A program made the position numbers and the translations under genes. From NCBI GenBank assembly GCA_902362775.1, contig CABIXV010000003.1, positions 248,001 to 312,000 of the forward strand: 64,000 nucleotides of DNA, written 5' to 3'. Position 1 is the stretch's first letter, and each line of letters opens with the position of its first letter. The notes beneath the pieces are model-generated. The model did no database searches and had not been told where the DNA came from. It was given only the letters and a program-made list of their open reading frames with translations. This document shows, piece by piece, positions 1 to 7,944 of the stretch. This stretch comes from Clostridiales bacterium (GTDB lineage Bacteria; Bacillota; Clostridia; Oscillospirales; Oscillospiraceae).

Positions 1-807
1 TCTGGAACAGCGGTGAAGCAAATATGCCTTTTCCAGCTTTTCCAAATAGCTGTAAACTGTTTCGTTATCAAGGGCGCGCCGCTCTGCTTTCAGATAATCT
101 GCAATCGACTTTGCCGAAAAGGTGTTGCCGACATTATTAAAGGTATATTTGACAACGCGCTCCAGTTGGTCGATTTTCCTGACCTGATTTCGCTTTACAA
201 TGTCTGAAAAGATTGTGGAATTATATATATCCCGGACAACCGTGTAGATCTCATCCTGAGAAAATGCCTGTAAATGGGTCGCCGGAAATCCGCCCAGACG
301 GACATAATTGGCAAGCTCAGCTTTGGGTTCACCGACAGTCGTGAACTTGCTTCTAAACATCAGATATTCGCTGAAGGACAGCGTAAAAATGCGGAAAGAC
401 ACATACCGGCCAGTAAGGTAGGTGGAGATTTCCGAGGACATCATCCGAGAGTTGGAGCCTGTGATATACAGGTCAACATCAAAGTCGGACGCCAGGGAGT
501 TTACAACCTTTTCCCATCCCTTGACCTCCTGTACCTCGTCCAGAAACAGGTAGGTCTTTCCGTCCGGGCAAAGACGCTCCTTCAACTGTGCGTACATCTG
601 CTTTGCCGTCATATCCTCAAATTCCATAGAATCATAACGGCAGCTTATCATGCGTTCAGCCGGAATATTCCGCTCGGTCTTTAACCGTTCCATAATCATC
701 TTCAATATTGTGGATTTCCCGCAGCGGCGTACCCCTGTGAGTATCTTTACAAACGGGGTATCGGCATAAGCCATGATCTTATCCACATATAACGGCCTGT
801 AAATCAT
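1..807 (-). CDS. AAA ATPase with DUF4143-type C-terminus (3' end outside window)
   Basis: The 269 codons in the window show a P-loop GVRRCGKST (about residues 25-33), a Walker B LFLDEVQ (about 87-92) and an ITGSNS sensor-like motif (about 115-120). This is the pattern of the archaeal-type ATP-binding proteins that carry a DUF4143 domain. The frame runs open off the left edge, so the C-terminus is not seen. The ATG at 807 has GGAGGTGG directly upstream and a good promoter further up. Such ATPases are common in accessory DNA and their cellular role is mostly unknown. It lies downstream of the relaxase but has its own promoter, so it is probably a separate cargo gene. Confidence 0.85.
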   Translation of the reverse strand, partial: MIYRPLYVDKIMAYADTPFVKILTGVRRCGKSTILKMIMERLKTERNIPAERMISCRYDSMEFEDMTAKQMYAQLKERLCPDGKTYLFLDEVQEVKGWEKVVNSLASDFDVDLYITGSNSRMMSSEISTYLTGRYVSFRIFTLSFSEYLMFRSKFTTVGEPKAELANYVRLGGFPATHLQAFSQDEIYTVVRDIYNSTIFSDIVKRNQVRKIDQLERVVKYTFNNVGNTFSAKSIADYLKAERRALDNETVYSYLEKLEKAYLLHRCSR

Positions 808-829
808 CGTGACCACCTCCATTGTAAAT

Positions 830-886
830 AGTATATCGCAAAACCTGTTTGTGGTCAATTAGTTTTGCGATTATAAACCGCAAAAC
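830..886 (-). promoter_or_regulatory. Promoter with triple CGCAAAAC operator for the AAA/DUF4143 gene
   Basis: On the minus strand TTGACC (858-853) and TATACT (835-830) are separated by 17 bases, a near-consensus vegetative promoter with a start site expected around 822. The octamer CGCAAAAC occurs three times: at 837-844 inside the spacer, inverted at 862-869 just upstream of the -35, and at 879-886. The last two form a dyad. Repeats placed over a promoter suggest a repressor, possibly encoded by the element. Confidence 0.7.
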
Positions 887-928
887 ATTTCGACAATTTA
901 TTTGACTGCGGATTACCTCAAAAAAGTA

Positions 929-2164
929 CTACGGCTCCATACCCCTGTCCTTGTGCCGCAAATACCATTCTTTTTTGGCGGCCCTGGAAAGATCACCTCC
1001 CATAGCCTTCTGGCAATCGTCGTACTCCATACCCATGTTGACGGCGTTCTGTTCCAACGCCATCAGGATTTCACAGATCAACCGCTCTGTATAGTAGGCT
1101 TTTCGGGCCTCCGCATACTCAAAAGAGCCGGTTTCCCGATCCTTGCGGAGCATGGTGCGTATGGCCTCCAATACCTTGTTGGCAATCAGCTTGTCCGCCT
1201 CCGCGATTCCTTTCTGCCGCTGTTCCTCCACATGGGCAGGGTCGGCGTCATAGAGCATGGAAAGCTGGCACTTGGCGTCCGCATACTCGTTTACCAGATC
1301 ACCAATGTATTTACAGTCTGTTTTCAAGCTGCGGATAAAAGCGTCCAGTTCGGCCTTTACTTCCTCCGGCAGCAGCTTGTAGGCCAGACGGCCTTTTTTC
1401 GGCATCTTTTCTTTCAGGGCAAACAGACCGGGGATAAATCGGGCCAGCCCATCCGCACTCAAAACACCGTCCAGTGAGGCGGCTCCCAGCTCATCATCCG
1501 TGATATGGCCGAAGGTTTCCCGCAGGCGTTTGTACTCGCTGGGATGAAGCCGCTCCATATATTGCTCAAACTCATCAACCAGATCAACGGCGGCTGCGGT
1601 AAGCTGCTCTCTGGCCCGCTGCTTCGCTTCACAATACGCCTGTATTTTCTCCGCGAAGGTATCACGGATCAACTGCCTGCGTATTTTATCCGGGATGCTG
1701 GGATGCACAAACGGAACCATTGTGCGCTGGTTCTTATCCCAGAACACCACATGGATGTGCGGATGACCCCGCTCATTGTGGTGGGCGGCCACCCATTGTA
1801 GGTTCTGAACCCGGATTCCATTATACTTTGCCAGCGTTAAAATATGACGCTCCATGTAGTCCTCCCAGGCTTTATGATCGGTCAGCCCCAGCTCGGCCGC
1901 TGTTTCCGGGGAAAAGGAGATAATTCCCCGATACATATTCACACGGCGGTAGGACAGCTCCCGCACCAGACGGGCCGCCTCCTGCCAGGTGGAGAACTCC
2001 CGCACCTCGCCAGGTTCCAGTTTCCCGAACAGGCCGTGGCGCATCCCCTCATTCTTTACCGCGCCGGGACGGGTGGCAATATAGCCGATGTGGGCATAGT
2101 TGCACTTGGGCGTCTTTTTCTGATTAGGGTGCCGGTGGCGCTGCTTATAGATCAGGATTGACAC
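929..2164 (-). CDS. Mobilisation relaxase, MobP3/MobL-like HUH family
   Basis: A 411-residue protein with the two-histidine metal site HPHIH (about residues 134-138) in the context HNERGHPHIHVVFWD, typical of HUH relaxases that nick at oriT and stay covalently bound through a tyrosine. Candidate tyrosines lie in the N-terminal third (for example Y6, Y23, Y28). The C-terminal half is charged and helical. The start is GTG at 2164, preceded by AGGGGGG, and overlaps the end of the MobC-like gene by 20 bases, so the two are probably translationally coupled. Assignment to the MobP3/MobL group is from overall resemblance. The HUH relaxase call itself is firm. Confidence 0.88.
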   Translation of the reverse strand: MSILIYKQRHRHPNQKKTPKCNYAHIGYIATRPGAVKNEGMRHGLFGKLEPGEVREFSTWQEAARLVRELSYRRVNMYRGIISFSPETAAELGLTDHKAWEDYMERHILTLAKYNGIRVQNLQWVAAHHNERGHPHIHVVFWDKNQRTMVPFVHPSIPDKIRRQLIRDTFAEKIQAYCEAKQRAREQLTAAAVDLVDEFEQYMERLHPSEYKRLRETFGHITDDELGAASLDGVLSADGLARFIPGLFALKEKMPKKGRLAYKLLPEEVKAELDAFIRSLKTDCKYIGDLVNEYADAKCQLSMLYDADPAHVEEQRQKGIAEADKLIANKVLEAIRTMLRKDRETGSFEYAEARKAYYTERLICEILMALEQNAVNMGMEYDDCQKAMGGDLSRAAKKEWYLRHKDRGMEP

Positions 2165-2627
2165 GGCGGCCCCCCTGAACAGCCTGAATCGCTTTTTTCA
2201 TTTCCTCGTCATCCAGAAAAATACGCAGAGCGTCGGCGTTCTTTTGGTTTGCAAACGCCAACGCCTCTTTTCTGGCCGCCGCCTCGATCTTCTCAAAAGA
2301 GGAATAGCGGTCCCGGTCGATCAGGTCTGCGATAATGGCGATATTGGCATAGTAGCCTGCGGCGGATATGATCGTCAGGCGGTTGATCAGTCCGGCCAGC
2401 CGGTTTCCCAGCCCCTTGATCTGGCCTCTGAGTTCCTGCCGGATCACGCCGCTTATCATGTCGATGTTCTCAGCGGTACTTTCCAAATCCAGGTATTCGT
2501 CAATCGCCCGCCGCACCTCTTTGGAGAAGTCTGTCCCATTTCTGGCCGCCAGCTTATTGAGCGCCTGAATGGTGTCCGGGGGCAGATGGATGGTTTTGCG
2601 CTCGGTTCGGATCGGGGATTCTTTCAA
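2145..2627 (-). CDS. MobC-like relaxosome accessory protein (ribbon-helix-helix N-terminus)
   Basis: A 160-residue protein whose first 50 residues (RKTIHLPPDTIQALNKLA, then FSKEVRRAIDEYLD) read as a ribbon-helix-helix DNA-binding domain. A helical part follows. Small RHH proteins coded just before a relaxase usually bind oriT and recruit the relaxase. The start is TTG at 2627 with AAGGAGG six bases upstream; no ATG fits as well. A strong terminator hairpin sits only 20 bases upstream of the start, leaving no obvious room for its own promoter. Its position and its coupling to the relaxase support the role; no oriT was proven. Confidence 0.75.
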   Translation of the reverse strand: MKESPIRTERKTIHLPPDTIQALNKLAARNGTDFSKEVRRAIDEYLDLESTAENIDMISGVIRQELRGQIKGLGNRLAGLINRLTIISAAGYYANIAIIADLIDRDRYSSFEKIEAAARKEALAFANQKNADALRIFLDDEEMKKAIQAVQGGRRVNPDL

Positions 2628-2647
2628 GTCAAGCCTCCTTCCATACA

Positions 2648-2673
2648 GAAAAGGCGCCGGTTCATCCGGCGCC
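2648..2673 (-). terminator. Intrinsic terminator between the AlbA_2 gene and mobC
   Basis: GGCGCCGG / CCGGCGCC (8 bp, 5-base loop) followed on the minus strand by TTTTC. The mobC ribosome binding site begins about 10 bases later, so mobC expression must pass this hairpin or start inside it. Confidence 0.8.
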
Positions 2674-2684
2674 CTTCTCGTTGA

Positions 2685-3986
2685 TTACGGCAATTTGTAC
2701 TTGGTGTTTTTTCCTTGGCCTGTCTGCACAATCAGATTCTTTTGGATCATCTTGCTTAACAGACGACCAGCGGCAGTTTGATTCATATCCACGGTGGCCT
2801 CTGCTTCTTTGCGGGTAATAGAACCGTTCTTCTTAATGAACTCCAGCACCAACCGTTCCGCTTCGTTGTCCGCACTTACCAGGGGAAAAGAACCAGCACC
2901 CTCATTCAAATTTGGCAACACGATTTTGAACGCATTGTCTGTTGCTTCAATGAGTGGCTTTTTATCGCTGTTTTCATAGGCGCCCATGATTTTTTTCATG
3001 CCGGTTCCATACGCTTCAATCAATTCCAGACGGTAGAATACATTTGCCAATTTAGGATTCCGGCAAACGGACAGCCCAATCATAATGTCGTTCAGCGAAA
3101 CGCCCGCAGGCAGACCTCCAATCGAAGTAAACTCAATCCGATCATCATACACACTGATAAGTGTACTTGCACTGAAAGAGTAGTCCCGGTGTACCAGAGA
3201 ATTGAGCAGAGCTTCACGAATTGCAACTTCTGGATAATCCCGTGTGTCAATCCTCCGCAGCTTATCAAAGGTGGAGCGCACCTGATTTCGACGGTCGATA
3301 TATTCGTAGACCTCGCTCATCTGCTGAAGGAGAGAGCCAGTAAACTCCTGCCGGTCCCGGAAGATATTTTGGTCGGTTCCCTCAAACACAGCCGCTTTCA
3401 CGGTATGGGTACATTGCTCTGATAAGAGCAACCCTAAATTGGTATAGATACCATCTGTGCTGAGAAGTCCAAGCGTTTGCATCTGGGGCACCCCAAATGC
3501 AATATTCCGCGCTTCAAACTCCTTTGCTGCTGCCTGAAAGGTCAAATTCTGCTCCAGAGATCGCATGGCTTCAAAACTGTCACCATCCGTATCTTTTATC
3601 ATCCTGCGGATTGCTGTGGTCGTTGCGGGGACAGACGAAGTCCCTTGCCGCACATATACACCCTCCGGCCGCAGTCCCTTTTTTGCCAGATAGTACGGCC
3701 GCTCTGTGCCGCGCTGAATCTCAACGGCGACGATTTGTTTCCTATCCACAACCTTTGTGTCATAGCGGACGAACATCGTGACATCCGGCTTGATACTGTC
3801 ACGCACCATGTTGGAAATCTGCTGTGTCACTGTATCAGGACTATCAACACCCACAATACTGCCATCATCAGCAACCCCTACATACAGCGTCCCGCCCGCG
3901 CTGTTCGCAAAAGCTATGATTTCCTTCTTTATATCTTCCACAACAATCTCTTTTAATTCAATGGTTTCACTTTCCTGAAAAGTCAT
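2685..3986 (-). CDS. AlbA_2 (Schlafen-type) DNA-binding domain plus HATPase_c_4 regulator
   Basis: A 433-residue protein with three parts. An AlbA_2/Schlafen-type nucleic-acid-binding domain occupies about residues 5-130 (ESETIELKE, GGTLYVGVADDG). A GHKL-type ATP-binding region follows, with EALLNSLVHRDYS (about 258-270) and GTGMKKI (about 327-333). A C-terminal winged helix lies at about 375-433. Proteins of this build are annotated as putative transcriptional regulators or RecG-related and are frequent on mobile elements; their targets are mostly unknown. The ATG at 3986 has GGGAG upstream. The promoter overlaps inverted repeats, consistent with autoregulation, but that is inference. Confidence 0.85.
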   Translation of the reverse strand: MTFQESETIELKEIVVEDIKKEIIAFANSAGGTLYVGVADDGSIVGVDSPDTVTQQISNMVRDSIKPDVTMFVRYDTKVVDRKQIVAVEIQRGTERPYYLAKKGLRPEGVYVRQGTSSVPATTTAIRRMIKDTDGDSFEAMRSLEQNLTFQAAAKEFEARNIAFGVPQMQTLGLLSTDGIYTNLGLLLSEQCTHTVKAAVFEGTDQNIFRDRQEFTGSLLQQMSEVYEYIDRRNQVRSTFDKLRRIDTRDYPEVAIREALLNSLVHRDYSFSASTLISVYDDRIEFTSIGGLPAGVSLNDIMIGLSVCRNPKLANVFYRLELIEAYGTGMKKIMGAYENSDKKPLIEATDNAFKIVLPNLNEGAGSFPLVSADNEAERLVLEFIKKNGSITRKEAEATVDMNQTAAGRLLSKMIQKNLIVQTGQGKNTKYKLP

Positions 3987-4017
3987 ATCTTCATCTCCCT
4001 GAAATTATTCTACTCAT

Positions 4018-4061
4018 ATTCTAACGATTCTAACCATTCTTGTCAACACGAATGATTAGAA
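4018..4061 (-). promoter_or_regulatory. Promoter and repeat operator of the AlbA_2 gene
   Basis: Minus-strand TTGACA (4046-4041) and TAGAAT (4023-4018) are 17 bases apart, a near-perfect promoter. TTCTAACCATTC (4028-4039) is repeated directly, with one change, at 4019-4030 and inverted, with one change, at 4050-4061. The dyad centre lies on the -35 box, so a bound repressor would block the promoter. Confidence 0.75.
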
Positions 4062-4107
4062 GTGACAAGAACCGAAAAGAACGGGGAGAATATGACTTTT
4101 ATTTTGC

Positions 4108-4127
4108 GGTGTGACAAAAATCACACC
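4108..4127. repeat. Short dyad GGTGTGA/TCACACC
   Basis: A perfect 7-bp inverted repeat with a 6-base spacer lies between the AlbA_2 promoter and the hairpin cluster. It has no T-run on either strand, so a protein site is more likely than a terminator. Confidence 0.4.
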
Positions 4128-4168
4128 AAAATCAAAAAATCATACCTTGTAAAATTCTCAAAAACCCG

Positions 4169-4265
4169 TTGAAAGCACGGCTTTCAAGCAGTCGGCCCGC
4201 CGTCAGGTATGACGGCTATTCCTGCCTTAACCGGGAAATCGCAGGCGGGGCCTGCGGTTTCCCGG
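4169..4265. repeat. Three consecutive hairpins in a non-coding stretch (candidate oriT or structured RNA)
   Basis: Within 97 bases there are three strong inverted repeats: TTGAAAGC/GCTTTCAA (4169-4187, loop 3), GCCGTCA/TGACGGC (4199-4216, loop 4) and a 16-bp arm pair with one wobble (4231-4246 with 4250-4265, loop 3). No gene fits in 4019-4319. The stretch lies between the mob genes and the primase-like operon. Origins of transfer and structured 3' ends both look like this; the sequence alone does not decide. Confidence 0.55.
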
Positions 4266-4319
4266 CTGCGGGGCGCCCCGGCGGGGCGGTCAGTACGGAT
4301 GAAAAGAGAAGTGAGAGAG

Positions 4320-5222
4320 TCAGCGGTCCAGTTCGTCCTCTGGTTCCTCGGCGGGTTCCCAATCCGTGAAGATCTCCGCCATGATCTGCTCCTTGTCCCC
4401 ACGGGTGGAGCTGCCCTGCGTCTCATAATCCCGCAGAGCGTTCATCCGCTCCGGGATGGTGAAGAACGCAAAGCGCCCATCCTTCATTCGTGTCAAAAGC
4501 CGCATTTCACAGCCAGATGTAGGGTCCATACCGCTCATCAGTTCTTCCAGCGTCCCTATCTTTTCCGCCGCTTCACGGACAATGGAGCGGAACATATCGG
4601 ACGGTATCTCCACATTCCAGACAGAGTAATCATCGCGTCCGTGGCAGGTGATGGTCTGGATGGCTGTGCAGGGGGCGCCAGCGAACTTCTCCAGAGCGGA
4701 GGACAACAGCGCCTCGGTTTCCGGCTCAAAATAGCCGCACAGATCCAATTCCACCGAATTTGCAACGGCTGCGGCCTCTTTCTCGGTCAGCACGATGTCC
4801 ACATTATTTCTTTCATAGGAAAAGCCTCGTCCATTCAGCATTAGGGAACACTCGGCAGCGATGCGGAACATTCGGAAATAATCGTCCGCCGTTTCGCCCA
4901 GTGTCTTGCCTGTGGCGAATGATTGAAAATACCGTTTGCCATCGCCGTCTCGACAGGCCAGGGAAATATCCAGGTAGATTCCCTCACTGGAGCCGAAATT
5001 CGGGATGCAAAGGGCTTCCTCAAATTCAGGAAGTTCGCCGGTCAATCCCTCATACTTGCCGGAAAATGAAAAGTATTCATCTGGGAGAAGTCCGTGAGCC
5101 TCCAAATGCGTTTTCAGCTTATCAAAGGTTTCCTTGGCGTCAGCCATACCGATGTGTTTAACCCGGTGGTTCTCATCCGGTTCACTCCATCGGTCCAGTT
5201 CAAAGGTCTGTATCTTTGCCAT
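4320..5222 (-). CDS. Conserved element protein of unknown function (300 aa)
   Basis: I do not recognise a named domain. It is an acidic, soluble protein without signal peptide or membrane segment; the C-terminus is very acidic (EPAEEPEDELDR). The chosen ATG at 5222 has GGAGG seven bases upstream. It starts two bases after the stop of the Toprim gene, so the two are one transcription unit. It is the last gene of the minus-strand run that begins at parA1 and is followed by the hairpin cluster. A role in element DNA processing or host interaction is guesswork from position. Confidence 0.75.
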   Translation of the reverse strand: MAKIQTFELDRWSEPDENHRVKHIGMADAKETFDKLKTHLEAHGLLPDEYFSFSGKYEGLTGELPEFEEALCIPNFGSSEGIYLDISLACRDGDGKRYFQSFATGKTLGETADDYFRMFRIAAECSLMLNGRGFSYERNNVDIVLTEKEAAAVANSVELDLCGYFEPETEALLSSALEKFAGAPCTAIQTITCHGRDDYSVWNVEIPSDMFRSIVREAAEKIGTLEELMSGMDPTSGCEMRLLTRMKDGRFAFFTIPERMNALRDYETQGSSTRGDKEQIMAEIFTDWEPAEEPEDELDR

Positions 5223-5224
5223 AA

Positions 5225-6295
5225 TCAAGCCTCCATTTCCTGTTCATCTTCGCTTTCAGGTTCTTCAGCGGCGTCCCTGTTAAACTCCGCCTCCAGCTCC
5301 GCCATACGCAGGCGGTCTAAATCCTCCACGGAGCGGCCTTTCCGCCGCTCCACTAGATCGGTGTTAAAATCATTCAGATGGGGAAGATGGACGGCGCACT
5401 GAAATCCCCTCCCGGTATATTCCCGCACCCACTTGGCCGCCGTAAGCTGCCCCCAATTCCGAAACTGCCCGTCCTTGTCACGGGCCAGATAGTCGTTGTC
5501 CACCGCAAATACCAGCCGCCTGATCTGGGGATGACCCTCCAGATAGCGGTCAATAGCCCCGTTCCACAGGCAGCCGGTGGAGATACGGTGATCCTCCGTC
5601 CAGTCCCGCCCATAAAAGTCAGCGGCGATGGACGCATGGCTCATCAGGTCGATAGGGGCTTCGGTGACGATCAGCAGGTCGCTTGTTCCCTCATGGAAAA
5701 AGGGGTAACTTTTATCAGAGCCGGTCGCGTCCATCTTGAATGAGCTGTTTTCTCTGGCCGCCCGCATGGAGCAGTACCGGGGCGTTCCCTCGGCGTCATA
5801 ACCCACAAACACGCAGTTGCCGTACTTTTTCTCCTGATAGATCATCTTCCGATTCATAAAATGGCTGACGATTTGTGGACTGATCCCTCGGATGGACATC
5901 AGATACCAATAGGCCCGCTTCATATTGTCCGCCTTTTCAGGCAGCACCAGCGGCCCGCGCTCCTTCTTCTCATAGGGCGTTACCTGTCGGGCTTCCGCCG
6001 CATATTCCTTGCCGATCAGCTTGCCCACCGCCTCCGGGAAGGACAGGTTTTCCTCCCGCATGACAAAATCAATGGCTCCGCCCTTGATACCGTCATCCGG
6101 CCCCGTCCACTGGAAAAAGCGGTTGTTCTCCGGGAAGATATACAGACCGCCGCTGTGCTTCATGTGGACGGCCTTGCGGCCTGCCTTTTCCGGCTCATAG
6201 CCATATCCACGGGCAAGAGAGAGAATGTCCACACTGTTTGCCTGCTGTATCTCGTCCTCGGTGAATTTATGATACGCGGCGGCGCTTCTTCGCAT
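5225..6295 (-). CDS. DUF3991/Toprim primase-like protein
   Basis: A 356-residue protein with an N-terminal DnaG-zinc-finger-like region that lacks the zinc cysteines (about residues 15-95, including FFQWTGPDDGIKGGAIDFV). A DUF3991-like middle follows, then a Toprim fold with TEAPID (E212) and AVDND (D266, D268) as the expected metal-binding acidic residues. Such proteins are standard in Firmicutes conjugative elements and are thought to prime or process transferred single-stranded DNA, though biochemical proof is limited. ATG at 6295 with a weak GGCGGTG upstream. It belongs to the same operon as the giant helicase/methylase gene. Confidence 0.85.
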   Translation of the reverse strand: MRRSAAAYHKFTEDEIQQANSVDILSLARGYGYEPEKAGRKAVHMKHSGGLYIFPENNRFFQWTGPDDGIKGGAIDFVMREENLSFPEAVGKLIGKEYAAEARQVTPYEKKERGPLVLPEKADNMKRAYWYLMSIRGISPQIVSHFMNRKMIYQEKKYGNCVFVGYDAEGTPRYCSMRAARENSSFKMDATGSDKSYPFFHEGTSDLLIVTEAPIDLMSHASIAADFYGRDWTEDHRISTGCLWNGAIDRYLEGHPQIRRLVFAVDNDYLARDKDGQFRNWGQLTAAKWVREYTGRGFQCAVHLPHLNDFNTDLVERRKGRSVEDLDRLRMAELEAEFNRDAAEEPESEDEQEMEA

Positions 6296-6321
6296 AAAAT
6301 CACCGCCTTCCTGACTGTGTA

Positions 6322-6909
6322 TTATAGTTCTTCATCACAATCTTCCTCATAATCATCCTCCGCCTCATAGTCCGTTTCGTCCTCGTAGAACTCATCCAGT
6401 TCAAACCCAGCGTGGGAAATCTCCTCGTTGCTCATGCCGAGTTCTTCTCTCAAATACTGGTACAAATCCCATCCGGCATAGTTCCGGGCTGCCCAAGACA
6501 GCGCCTTATCCAGAATCAAACGGGTGCGGTCAGCGCCCAGGTTCTCCAGAGAACCGCTGCGGATGGCATTGAACTCACGCTCAGACAGGTTCAGCAGCCG
6601 GTAGGCTTTCTCAAGCCGCGGCTCCTTTGCACAGTCTGTGAGCATCAGATTCTTCGTCTGCTCCACAAAGCCATAGTCCAGATCGCTGTACCGAATATCA
6701 CCGGCACGGCAGGCGGCCCGGAACTGTTCAAAGCCCTTCATGTTGCTGAAGCCCCGGTAGTCCATTGTACCGCCGAGGATTTGGGCGCCGATGATGGTAT
6801 GCAGCATTTCTTCATCCGTAGTGGCGGCCACGATTCGCATGGAGCTTCGCTCCTTACTCAAGGTGCAGCCATACAGCACATACACGGTCAAGGAATCATC
6901 CGGCTTCAC
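6322..6909 (-). CDS. Conserved element protein of unknown function (195 aa)
   Basis: I do not recognise the family. The start is set at GTG 6909 because GGAGGG lies exactly eight bases upstream (6923-6918). A longer ATG version starting at 6972 would overlap the previous gene by 77 bases. With the GTG start the overlap is 14 bases. The protein is helical in the middle (MLTDCAKEPRLEKAYRLLNLS) and ends in an acidic tail rich in Asp, Glu and Tyr (about residues 165-195), reminiscent of nucleic-acid mimics such as antirestriction proteins. No ArdA motif is evident, so that remains speculation. Confidence 0.7.
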   Translation of the reverse strand: MKPDDSLTVYVLYGCTLSKERSSMRIVAATTDEEMLHTIIGAQILGGTMDYRGFSNMKGFEQFRAACRAGDIRYSDLDYGFVEQTKNLMLTDCAKEPRLEKAYRLLNLSEREFNAIRSGSLENLGADRTRLILDKALSWAARNYAGWDLYQYLREELGMSNEEISHAGFELDEFYEDETDYEAEDDYEEDCDEEL

Positions 6910-7789
6910 AATCCAATCCCTCCGTTTCTTCCCGTAATTCTTCCAGATACTCGTCAATGTCCAGCTCCTCATAGCGGAACTGGAGCAGTTCCACGATAGC
7001 CGGATCGCAGTCCTCCGGCAGATAGCTTTTTACATCGTCCTGCACATCCCGTATCTCGCCCAGGAAGCCCCAGCAGCTATCCACCTCCACATCTTCCCGG
7101 AATAGCTGGAACCCGTAGCACTGGCCGGTCAGGAAATAGTCGTAGGACTTCACTTCACCTTCCAGCACTTGGCGGGCCTTCTCCATAGTTTCAGGCGTTA
7201 CCTTGCCGTACTCCGCTTCAATCCTTCGCTTGTCTGCATAAATCCATCCTACCTGACCGGAATCCCACGGGCAGGAAAAGCCGGTGGTGTTCATGGTGAT
7301 GCCCGAATGGTCGTAGAGATAGAGGGGCAGGATCACCATGCCCTCCATCTGCTCCACCAACGAAAACAGTTCGCCGGTGGAGAGAGCGGAGAGGCAGTCA
7401 TCCAGAAACCAATCCGGCACATCATCTTTCAGCGAGGCGACATAGCTGGACGATACATACCAGTCACTCTCGGCAGTCCAGTGCTGGTTCTCCAGCAGCT
7501 CCCACTCCCTTGTGGAGCGGTTATACTCCAACTTGGCATCCTTGGCCTTACCAGATTTGAGAAACGCAAAAACCGGATTGTCCCGGTCATGGCTGCTGGA
7601 ATATTCAGAAAACAGCAAATCCTTCAAGAAATCACGGGGTTCCTCAAAATCGTGCTTTTCACCCAGAGAGTAGCGCCCATGCCAGCAGACCATTTTCCCC
7701 AGGCAGTCGTAGTCCTCACGGGGATTCGGGGGCATATCGTCATCCACGATAAATAGGGTGTAGGGTGCCCTTGTTGCCGCAAGCGGCAT
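6896..7789 (-). CDS. Conserved element protein of unknown function (297 aa)
   Basis: Soluble acidic protein without recognisable motif. Repeated aromatic/acidic patches such as DYDCLGKMVCWHGRYSLG and PLYLYDHSGITMNTTGF resemble a family seen in Firmicutes ICEs next to the Toprim gene. The start ATG 7789 has AAGGAGGTGAGGC upstream, among the best ribosome binding sites in the element. It overlaps the next gene by 14 bases. It probably supports conjugation or establishment in the recipient, judged only from neighbours. Confidence 0.7.
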   Translation of the reverse strand: MPLAATRAPYTLFIVDDDMPPNPREDYDCLGKMVCWHGRYSLGEKHDFEEPRDFLKDLLFSEYSSSHDRDNPVFAFLKSGKAKDAKLEYNRSTREWELLENQHWTAESDWYVSSSYVASLKDDVPDWFLDDCLSALSTGELFSLVEQMEGMVILPLYLYDHSGITMNTTGFSCPWDSGQVGWIYADKRRIEAEYGKVTPETMEKARQVLEGEVKSYDYFLTGQCYGFQLFREDVEVDSCWGFLGEIRDVQDDVKSYLPEDCDPAIVELLQFRYEELDIDEYLEELREETEGLDCEAG

Positions 7790-7821
7790 GATGCCTCACC
7801 TCCTTGGTCGCAGGAACCGCC

Positions 7822-7920
7822 TCACCGGATCGCGTCTCGGTAATGCCGGTACCAGGCAAAATAGAAAAAGCCGCCAACCACGGCGGCAGCGGCGGAAATA
7901 CCTACAATTACTTTTTTCAT
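7822..7920 (-). CDS. Small single-pass membrane protein (32 aa)
   Basis: ATG at 7920 with AGGAG six bases upstream, stop at 7822. The peptide begins MKKVIVGISAAAAVVGG and has one hydrophobic segment (about residues 4-22) followed by a basic, polar tail. It fits exactly into the gap between two larger genes of the operon, with the next ribosome binding site just after it. Small membrane peptides are often missed in such elements. Function unknown. Confidence 0.6.
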   Translation of the reverse strand: MKKVIVGISAAAAVVGGFFYFAWYRHYRDAIR

Positions 7921-7944
7921 GCGAACTCCTTTCCAAAAATAGGT

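Noticed and set aside
4200..4426. Short Arg/Pro-rich frames on both strands over the hairpin cluster
   Set aside because: Low-complexity translation of GC-rich inverted repeats; no ribosome binding site.
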